Source: DAOPXV01 sp035352535 (GTDB lineage Bacteria; Muiribacteriota; UBA9980). From it: DNA of 6,565 nucleotides. The position numbers and the translations under genes were made by a program. Numbering within the stretch: the first letter of the stretch is position 1; each line of letters begins with the position of its first letter. The notes below the pieces were generated by a model, which worked only from the letters and a program-made list of their open reading frames with translations, was not told the DNA's origin and ran no database searches. The stretch spans positions 1 to 6,565 of the forward strand of contig CAZJFS010000216.1 in assembly GCA_964545075.1 (NCBI GenBank). Reading direction: 5' to 3'. Below, in pieces: positions 1-5,587 of the stretch.

Positions 1-1471
1 CCAGTTTCGCCGTAAGGCTTGCCGGGCTCATAGTCCCTATGACATTATCGATGGTATTGAATTCACTTGCCGGCGTAAGTTCACGTGGTTTTAAAACTAT
101 ATATGAAGGAAAACTCGTGACGTTGTATGAATTGAAATATTGATAATTATCGGTTAATTTTACGGGAATGAAATCGTTGTTGAGCGAGTTATAGACATCC
201 GCTACGCTGTATGTTTCATTATTCATTTGCGTGCAATATGTGCCGCCTGTGCCGCTCGTGACAAAGAAATTGATAAATATCAGCTTGCCGTTCTGGCGGC
301 TTAAAGTTTTGGCGTCCTCGAGGCTGGTCATCCAGTTGACGGCGTTAGCGACGATTCTGAACGTGAACGTGGCGGCCGTTGCCTCGGATGCGGTCATTCC
401 CGTTTTTACGGCTATCGCTTTAACCGTTGTCGTGGAAGAAACGGCGAACGCTCCGGTATAAAGAATTCCAGCCGTGACGGTAGGCGTCGAGCCGTTCGTG
501 GTGTAATAGATCGATGCGCCCTCAGTCGCGCTCGTTATAGCGACGTTTGCCGCCGCCGTGTAAGTCCCGCCGTCCGGGCTTATCGAAGGCTTCGCGACCC
601 GGGGCGCGGGGTAAAGATTAACGGTTATGCGGGCGCTAACGGTTTTAGAGCCTTCGGTGTAGCTTGCCGTGATTATTTCGGTAGTGCCTGAAGCCGGCGC
701 CGAATATATGTTTCCTGAAACATTCGCGCTCCAGGCCGGAGTGACCGATACGGAGGAACTGTCCGAATATATCGCGGCGGCCGTGATCCGGGAAAGGTCG
801 TATTGGGCCGAAAGCTGTACCGATATCGACGACTGGCTTAAATTCAAGGCGATAAGCGTTTTAGCCGGCGCCACTTCACTGAAAACGGCGCTGCCGAGGT
901 CATAGTTTAACGTCGCGTCTTTTGAAATATTTATGAAGTATGATTCTCCGGCCGTAACGGCGGGGTCGATGCCGTCTAATGTTTCAGAGACGCCTGACGT
1001 TCCCTTGACTTGAATGAAGGAGCCGGCTTCCGCGTTCCATTTACATATGCCCTTGATTATATTATTGGCCGCGATCAATCCGCTGAATTTAGCGGCCGTT
1101 AAAGTTTTAGAAAAACCCGTCAAATTAAATCCCGCCTTTAAGGATATATCTCCGACCGTGGCGGGCGCGGTTCCGGAAATATTGATCTGGGCGGCCTTGT
1201 TGGCTTTTATGATGTAGCCGCGTCCCGTGGTAAAGGGCGGGAGGGCGCCTGAACTTAAAAAACTTCCGGATGCCGCGTCGTAAGAGTATATTTCATCGAT
1301 AGCCGGATTTGAAGATTTGAGCAGCGGCGGCGTTTGAGTTTGATCGGGAGTCGCCGTGAAAGCGATAAAATTGAATCCAGCTTTAAGGTTCAGAGTCTGA
1401 GGCGACTGAGCGAACGCGAAATTTGAAAAAAGAAGTATGATCAGAATGGCGGTGAAAAAATTTTTAAGCAT
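1..1471 (-). CDS. Secreted multidomain protein: two AGFN beta repeats, Big2-like Ig, chitobiase C-terminal-like and thioredoxin-like domains (C-terminus cut by window edge)
   Basis: The frame is open for 490 codons from ATG at 1471 to the left edge. The start is backed by GAGGAG 10 nt upstream and by an immediate signal peptide: residues 1-21, hydrophobic core at 8-16, likely cut after AFA before Q22. The mature protein has two related beta-rich repeats (about 26-101 and 108-191; shared LKAGFN, A-x-x-GSF and G-x-x-Y-(I/F)-I motifs). A Big2-like Ig domain follows (about 206-287), then a CHB_HEX_C-like module (about 294-371, with SIYYTTNGSTP). A thioredoxin-like domain of the Thioredoxin_7/DUF255 kind starts near W379 and has a cis-proline-type SFP (P455). 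At the active site G410-T-Y-C413 replaces CxxC, so only the second cysteine remains. Export to the periplasm or cell surface is well supported. The role is unknown: adhesion, envelope scaffolding or monothiol chemistry are possible. It lies 62 bp after the cyclase gene, in the same direction. Domain names come from recognised sequence patterns, not a search. Confidence 0.88.
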   Translation of the reverse strand, partial: MLKNFFTAILIILLFSNFAFAQSPQTLNLKAGFNFIAFTATPDQTQTPPLLKSSNPAIDEIYSYDAASGSFLSSGALPPFTTGRGYIIKANKAAQINISGTAPATVGDISLKAGFNLTGFSKTLTAAKFSGLIAANNIIKGICKWNAEAGSFIQVKGTSGVSETLDGIDPAVTAGESYFINISKDATLNYDLGSAVFSEVAPAKTLIALNLSQSSISVQLSAQYDLSRITAAAIYSDSSSVSVTPAWSANVSGNIYSAPASGTTEIITASYTEGSKTVSARITVNLYPAPRVAKPSISPDGGTYTAAANVAITSATEGASIYYTTNGSTPTVTAGILYTGAFAVSSTTTVKAIAVKTGMTASEATAATFTFRIVANAVNWMTSLEDAKTLSRQNGKLIFINFFVTSGTGGTYCTQMNNETYSVADVYNSLNNDFIPVKLTDNYQYFNSYNVTSFPSYIVLKPRELTPASEFNTIDNVIGTMSPASLTAKL

Positions 1472-1481
1472 TTAAAGAATA

Positions 1482-1487
1482 CTCCTC
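1482..1487 (-). promoter_or_regulatory. Ribosome binding site of the secreted multidomain protein
   Basis: On the minus strand GAGGAG lies 10 nt before the ATG at 1471. It is the only strong Shine-Dalgarno match in the gap, and it fixes the start directly ahead of the signal peptide. Confidence 0.75.
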
Positions 1488-1490
1488 ATT

Positions 1491-1526
1491 TTACTTATTA
1501 TTTATTGTTTGCTACTTACTTATTAT
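1491..1526. repeat. 11-bp direct repeat in the 62-bp gap between cyclase and secreted-protein genes
   Basis: TTACTTATTAT occurs at 1491-1501 and again at 1516-1526, a 25-bp period in an AT-rich gap of only 62 bp. The copies read ATAATAAGTAA in the direction of transcription and lie just upstream of the GAGGAG ribosome binding site. They could be a paired binding site, leader elements, or a chance result of AT-rich sequence. The gap (1472-1533) has no convincing hairpin-plus-U-tract terminator and no clear -35/-10 pair, so read-through from the cyclase gene is plausible. Confidence 0.45.
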
Positions 1527-1533
1527 CCATTTT

Positions 1534-4500
1534 TTAAGCTTTTTCGGGTGCGCCGGCTTTTTCCTTTTGTTCCGTTTTATCGGTATTAGCCGGTTCTCCG
1601 GGCGTTTCCTCCGGTTTCGGTTTTTCCTCCGGTTTCGGTTCCCTGGGCGGCGGGGGCGTATCGGCATTAGCGGTTTCTTTTGTTTTTTCTTCCTGCTTCA
1701 CTTCTTGAGACGGCTTGGGAACAGGGATTTTCGCCGGTTCCTTGGGCGTTTCAGCGGGTTGGGATTCTTTCGGCGGCAAAGGTATTCCATCCTTCGGAGG
1801 CCATCCGGCTATCTGGAGGCGCGGCCCGAATTTCGCCATTTCTTCGATGCCTTTCGCGGTAAGCGCGAGCGGTTCATAGATCATTACCGGTTTATTTTTG
1901 CCTTTGACCTTAATGTTGTCCAGATATTTGTATTCGCAGAGGTCCTTTATGTATTCAAGCGTGAATTCGGTGAAGATGATGTGGTTGTTAAAGTTACGCG
2001 TCAGGGCTTCGACGCGCGCGCCGAGGTTGACGTGATCGCCTATGACGGTGTAGTCGAAATGTTTTTGAGAGCCCATGTTTCCGATGATCATGTCGCCAGT
2101 ATTGAAACCGATGCCTATATCTATCGCCTGGCTTCCCTGCGCCACCCATTTAGCCTGCAGATCGTGAAGCACATCCATCATTTCAAAACTCGAGAAAAGC
2201 GCCCGGGCCGCGTGATCCATTTGTATCACTTTAGAAGGCGCGCCATAGACGGCCATTAATTCGTCGCCGACGTATTTATCGAGCGTGCCTTTATATTTAA
2301 AAACGATATCCGTCATATAGTCGAGATATTCATTGAGCTTGGTGACGACCTCTTCCGGAGTGTGGTTTTCGGAAAATGTCGTGAAGCTTCTTACGTCGGA
2401 AAAAAGAACGGTCAAAAAGCGGCGTTCGCCCTGAAGTTTGAGCTTCGACGGATCGTCGAGAATGTCTTCCATGGCGTTCGGGCTGAGATAGTGCGAAAAC
2501 GCCTGCCGCACGAATTGCTTTTCGCGCTCCTCGGAAAAGTAAAAGTAAAGCGTGACGACCGTGAAGTTGGCCAGCATTATGGCGATTATGTTGATGATCT
2601 TTAAGAAGACTCCAGTCTTGCAGAACATGAAGAAAGCGAAGTAGGCATAGCCGGCTATCGCGAGAAGCGTCATTACGAAAGCGCTTCCTGGATGAAGAAA
2701 GGTAAGGATGGTGAAGGAGAATATGCTCATGATGGCTATGAGGCAGTTATCGCTGACGGCGCTCGCGTATCTGATGAATTTGTTTTGAAACATCGCGTTT
2801 AAAATGTTGGCGTGGCCGAAAAACATCGGCGTTTCGGCGCTTACGGGAGTCGGCTTGACGTCCGATGTCGCGTGCGCGGAAAGGCCTATGATGAGGATCT
2901 TGTCCTTAAGGCCGTCGATATAGTTATCCGGGCCGATGATGTTGTTTTGAAAGGAAGTCAGCTGGTATTTGGTCATGTATATGTCGTTCGCCCTTTTTTT
3001 CAGGCGCTTTAATTGTTCATATTTAAGGTCGGGACGGGCGAACGCGCTGACGAGCTTGTCGCCTATATCGTTAACGTTCTCGAAAGCTTTCGGAATGATG
3101 GGCGTCAGTTTGTCGATCGTTTCGCGTGAAAGGCCGTTTTCGCGGATCTCGTTATAAGTTTTGAAAAACGCTATGCTGGATCCGTCGAGGCCTTCGCAGA
3201 GGACTCTGGCCATGAAGGAATAAACGCCTTTTTCTATCTCCATGAGATTATAAAAATGGCTGTAAAAAGGCGCGTTTTTAAAGGCGTGCGGATCGTCATA
3301 GCGCGCGGCCCAGTTGAAAAGTACCGTTCCGTCTTCGTTTACAGGGATCTTAAGCACGGGCCCCAGCTTTTCGCTGAAGCTTTTATCCTTTATAGGAACG
3401 TGCAGTTCGCGATCGATGTAGTAGGAATTAGCGAAATCGAGTCCCATGAGCTCTTTCGCGACGCGTATCGATATCTGGGGCACGAATTTTCCGCCCAGCT
3501 CGAAAAAGAGCGGATGCCTGCGGTAAACGCCGTCCTCGTCCGGGCTATTGTTGGCCGAGCCTATTGAAAAGGCGTTCTTCAATAGCTTTTGGACCGGGAT
3601 CACGGGAGCCGAAGGGGTTTGTTCGTTCCAGAATAATTTTTTAACGTTCTCGGGAAGGTCTACGCTGTCGCCGCGTGATGAGATAAGTTTTACGTTTTCG
3701 AAAAGCTCTATGCGCGACATTATGATATCTTCGATGCCGACAAGGATATTTTTTCTTACCAGATCTATCTCGGAGGTTATCTTTATTTCGCCGAATATAG
3801 AGGTCCTGACGCTGTTAAAATCGATTTCCTTGGAACCGGAGCTCATCTGGTCGAGTATTATTTTATCGGCGAGATTTTGTATGCGGAAATTTCTGATGTC
3901 GAATATTCTTGTTTTGACATATTCTATTTTGACCTTGGTGGCTTCGGAAATTTCTTCCGGAGTGCAGTCGAACTTGTTTTCGAGCTTGCGATATATTAAA
4001 TAATCCTTATTTACCTGATCGCGGCTTTCGGCGGGTAATTTTTTAAGGATATCCGCATTATCGAGAGTAGTTTTTAAAATGTTCACGTAATATAAAAGTT
4101 CGTCGGAAAAGTGCATGGCCAGATATGCCTTGCCGATTATTTTTAATGAGTCGGCGAGATAATCGTCGTCCGTTACCTGCGTATCGGCGAACGGCCTCGG
4201 CTCCTTGAAATAATTGCCGTAATCCTGTATCAGCTTGAGAATATTCTCGTCTGAATCGCTTTTGAAATTCGCTTTTAATTCTTTTGGGAGCCCTTCGTAC
4301 CATATCTCGAGCTGGTCGAACAACTGATATTTTTCGGCTTTAGAATTACGCGTGAATTTTTCGAGAAACTCGATATCGAAGAGCACGGCGCGCGGATTTC
4401 CACGCTTTACGAACCGTAGAAACTCGGCGAAAACCGAGCGGTTCCAAGGCCACCGCCCTATTTTTTCGACGGACTCGTCATCCATGCCGACAAGGACGAT

Positions 4501-4695
4501 ATTGTCGAGTATCGGCATATCCGCGCGTGGCCTGCTTTTGAGCATGATATCATTGAATTTTCTTTCGCCCCATGTGAATTCGCCTTTCGTGTCAAGCCAT
4601 GCGGTTAAAACGAATATCATCACGCATATTGATAAAGTCGCCAGGCTTCGCTTAGCCTTTTTAGAGAAAAGTCCTTTTAATTTTGCAAACATCAT
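1534..4695 (-). CDS. CHASE2-domain membrane adenylate cyclase (class III), with long Pro/Glu/Lys-rich C-terminal tail
   Basis: A 1053-residue sensor cyclase predicted to make cAMP from ATP. TM1 is at about 19-34. The extracytoplasmic CHASE2 domain (about 44-645) has ERKFNDIMLKSRPR, the GRWPWNRS motif at 80-87, DEDGVYRRHPL (386-396) and KILIIG (599-604). Three more TM helices follow (about 646-666, 670-692, 697-720). The cyclase domain (about 755-945) has metal-binding D767 and D811, adenine-contacting K807, T883 at the usual Asp position (class IIIb type) and transition-state N890 and R894. All expected catalytic residues are present, so it should be active. CHASE2 is roughly twice its usual length because of insertions near 195-360 and 487-590. 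Residues 962-1053 form a disordered P/E/K-rich tail. Two tandem ATGs (4695, 4692) are possible starts; GGTGA directly before them is a weak ribosome site. The secreted-protein gene follows after 62 bp. The ligand is unknown. A guanylate cyclase is less likely given K807. Confidence 0.95.
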   Translation of the reverse strand: MMFAKLKGLFSKKAKRSLATLSICVMIFVLTAWLDTKGEFTWGERKFNDIMLKSRPRADMPILDNIVLVGMDDESVEKIGRWPWNRSVFAEFLRFVKRGNPRAVLFDIEFLEKFTRNSKAEKYQLFDQLEIWYEGLPKELKANFKSDSDENILKLIQDYGNYFKEPRPFADTQVTDDDYLADSLKIIGKAYLAMHFSDELLYYVNILKTTLDNADILKKLPAESRDQVNKDYLIYRKLENKFDCTPEEISEATKVKIEYVKTRIFDIRNFRIQNLADKIILDQMSSGSKEIDFNSVRTSIFGEIKITSEIDLVRKNILVGIEDIIMSRIELFENVKLISSRGDSVDLPENVKKLFWNEQTPSAPVIPVQKLLKNAFSIGSANNSPDEDGVYRRHPLFFELGGKFVPQISIRVAKELMGLDFANSYYIDRELHVPIKDKSFSEKLGPVLKIPVNEDGTVLFNWAARYDDPHAFKNAPFYSHFYNLMEIEKGVYSFMARVLCEGLDGSSIAFFKTYNEIRENGLSRETIDKLTPIIPKAFENVNDIGDKLVSAFARPDLKYEQLKRLKKRANDIYMTKYQLTSFQNNIIGPDNYIDGLKDKILIIGLSAHATSDVKPTPVSAETPMFFGHANILNAMFQNKFIRYASAVSDNCLIAIMSIFSFTILTFLHPGSAFVMTLLAIAGYAYFAFFMFCKTGVFLKIINIIAIMLANFTVVTLYFYFSEEREKQFVRQAFSHYLSPNAMEDILDDPSKLKLQGERRFLTVLFSDVRSFTTFSENHTPEEVVTKLNEYLDYMTDIVFKYKGTLDKYVGDELMAVYGAPSKVIQMDHAARALFSSFEMMDVLHDLQAKWVAQGSQAIDIGIGFNTGDMIIGNMGSQKHFDYTVIGDHVNLGARVEALTRNFNNHIIFTEFTLEYIKDLCEYKYLDNIKVKGKNKPVMIYEPLALTAKGIEEMAKFGPRLQIAGWPPKDGIPLPPKESQPAETPKEPAKIPVPKPSQEVKQEEKTKETANADTPPPPREPKPEEKPKPEETPGEPANTDKTEQKEKAGAPEKA
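1605..1640. repeat. Perfect 18-bp tandem duplication in the cyclase tail
   Basis: TTTCCTCCGGTTTCGGTT is present twice head to tail (1605-1622 and 1623-1640). On the coding strand it encodes two copies of a PKPEE(K/T) hexapeptide unit inside the Pro/Glu/Lys-rich tail of the cyclase. The unit is a multiple of three, so gain or loss of a copy would keep frame. Identity at DNA level suggests a recent duplication or slippage. Confidence 0.8.
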
Positions 4696-4736
4696 TCACC
4701 AGCCGATTCGAATATATTCCGTAATTAAGCGTTTAT

Positions 4737-4748
4737 TTAATTGATTAA
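4737..4748. promoter_or_regulatory. Short palindrome at the predicted cyclase transcription start (possible operator)
   Basis: TTAATTGATTAA has perfect 5-bp arms around a 2-bp centre. It overlaps the edge of the predicted -10 box and the expected start site of the leftward promoter, where a repressor site would be effective. Such palindromes also arise by chance in AT-rich DNA, so this is only a candidate. Confidence 0.25.
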
Positions 4749-4769
4749 TATACATATTTTTTTTATATA
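4741..4769 (+). promoter_or_regulatory. Candidate distal promoter for the ABC exporter operon
   Basis: TTGATT (4741-4746), a 17-bp spacer and TATATA (4764-4769) form a moderate sigma70-like match facing right. It occupies nearly the same bases as the leftward cyclase promoter, so both could not be bound by polymerase at once. AT-rich sequence makes such matches common. Confidence 0.3.
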
Positions 4770-4775
4770 AGTCAA
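4747..4775 (-). promoter_or_regulatory. Sigma70-like promoter for the cyclase gene
   Basis: On the minus strand TTGACT (4775-4770) and TATATT (4752-4747) are separated by exactly 17 bp. Each box matches the consensus at 5 of 6 positions, and the spacer contains an A-tract. Transcription would begin near 4740, leaving a 5' leader of about 45 nt before the ATG at 4695. This is the best promoter match in the divergent gap. Confidence 0.6.
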
Positions 4776-4786
4776 CAATATATTTA

Positions 4787-4815
4787 TTGAAGCTTTGTCA
4801 AATTTATGCTAAAAT
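4787..4815 (+). promoter_or_regulatory. Candidate proximal promoter for the ABC exporter operon
   Basis: TTGAAG (4787-4792), a 17-bp spacer and TAAAAT (4810-4815; 5 of 6 to consensus) sit just before the gene. The start of transcription would fall near 4822, only about 4 nt before the ATG at 4826, implying an essentially leaderless message. That agrees with the lack of any Shine-Dalgarno sequence there. If it is real, the in-frame TTG at 4787 and ATG at 4814 cannot be used from this promoter. Confidence 0.35.
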
Positions 4816-4825
4816 GAATTCGTTT

Positions 4826-5572
4826 ATGTCAGCTACATTTCCGCTTGTTTTAAAAGAAATATCCAAAACCTATTCGCCGGGTTCCGTTTCGGAGTTTCAC
4901 GCGCTGAAGGGAGTATCGTTCGACGTTGAAAAACCCGGAATATACGGACTTATCGGTCCTAATGGCGCGGGCAAGACCACTCTTTTAAGAATAATATCGA
5001 ACGTCATCGCGCCGAGCTCCGGCCGCGTGTTGATATACGGCGACGATACCGCTTTAGATCCGGTCAAAACCAAGAAAAGAATAGGGTTTATAGCCGCCAC
5101 GACTGGCCTTTACGGAAGGCTTACGCCGCGTGAAACGCTTAAATATTTCGGCGAACTTTTCGACCTTTCTCCGGCCGCTCTGGAAACAAGGATCCTCGAG
5201 CTCTGCGAACTTTTTGAAATGAGCGAATTTCTCGACAGGAAAAACGAGCTGCTCTCTTTCGGGCAGCGCCAGCGCGTCAACATCGCCAGATGCCTTCTGC
5301 ACGATCCGGACATATTCGTTTTCGATGAAATAACTGAAGGCCTCGATGTTTTAACGTCGCGCATAATAGTTAAATTCATAAGATTTCTGGGCGGGCTTGA
5401 AAAATGCGTTATCTTATCGACGCATGACATGAATCTGGCCGAGAAGCTCTGTGAAAATTTCATAATCCTTCATAAAGGGGCCATAGTGGAATCGGGCGAG
5501 CTGATGGCGCTGAAACACAAATATAAATGCCTCGGCAAATCGCTTGAGGACCTTTTCGTTTCGATCATATAA
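4826..5572 (+). CDS. ABC transporter ATP-binding protein, NatA-like (ABC-2 exporter subunit)
   Basis: ATPase that would power export by the permease encoded next to it. Numbering from the chosen ATG gives 248 residues, normal for one ABC domain. Walker A is GPNGAGKTT (44-52). A NatA-type TGLYGRLTPRE stretch (93-103) takes the Q-loop region, where no glutamine is evident. The signature is LSFGQRQRV (143-151). Walker B is DIFVFDE (162-168), with catalytic E168. The D-loop is EGLD (171-174) and the switch histidine is in STHD (H200). LSFGQ for LSGGQ and DEIT for DEPT are mild deviations, and all catalytic residues are intact. The start is uncertain. ATG 4826 places the domain in the usual register; ATG 4814 and TTG 4787 are in frame, but none of the three has a Shine-Dalgarno sequence. 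The TAA is 15 bp before the permease start, with no terminator between. The substrate is unknown. Confidence 0.95.
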   Translation: MSATFPLVLKEISKTYSPGSVSEFHALKGVSFDVEKPGIYGLIGPNGAGKTTLLRIISNVIAPSSGRVLIYGDDTALDPVKTKKRIGFIAATTGLYGRLTPRETLKYFGELFDLSPAALETRILELCELFEMSEFLDRKNELLSFGQRQRVNIARCLLHDPDIFVFDEITEGLDVLTSRIIVKFIRFLGGLEKCVILSTHDMNLAEKLCENFIILHKGAIVESGELMALKHKYKCLGKSLEDLFVSII

Positions 5573-5574
5573 AA

Positions 5575-5580
5575 AGGCGG
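5575..5580 (+). promoter_or_regulatory. Ribosome binding site that sets a TTG start for the permease
   Basis: AGGCGG ends 7 nt before the TTG at 5588. This spacing favours TTG over the later in-frame ATG at 5615, which has no such site and would remove nine residues of the cytoplasmic N-terminus. Confidence 0.65.
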
Positions 5581-5587
5581 AATTGTT

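Noticed and set aside
231..1217. Three short plus-strand frames (231-461, 669-905, 1014-1217)
   Set aside because: All are antisense to the secreted protein, whose frame carries a signal peptide and recognisable domains through the same stretch.
1472..1533. Terminator between the cyclase and the secreted-protein gene
   Set aside because: No stem with a following U-tract can be formed convincingly in this AT-rich 62-bp gap.
1567..2259. 230-residue plus-strand frame opposite the 3' end of the cyclase gene
   Set aside because: It is very rich in Phe and Arg, as expected from reading the complement of the Pro/Glu/Lys-rich tail. It has no family motif and no ribosome site, and lies wholly antisense to strongly supported catalytic sequence.
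3548..4003. 151-residue plus-strand frame opposite the CHASE2 insert
   Set aside because: It is Ser/Ile/Leu-rich without domain motifs and lies antisense to the cyclase frame, which is continuous and conserved on both sides. It is a composition effect.
4352..4744. 130-residue plus-strand frame running from the cyclase N-terminus into the divergent gap
   Set aside because: It overlaps the cyclase GRWPWNRS region antisense and ends inside the promoter-like AT-rich gap, with no recognisable domain.
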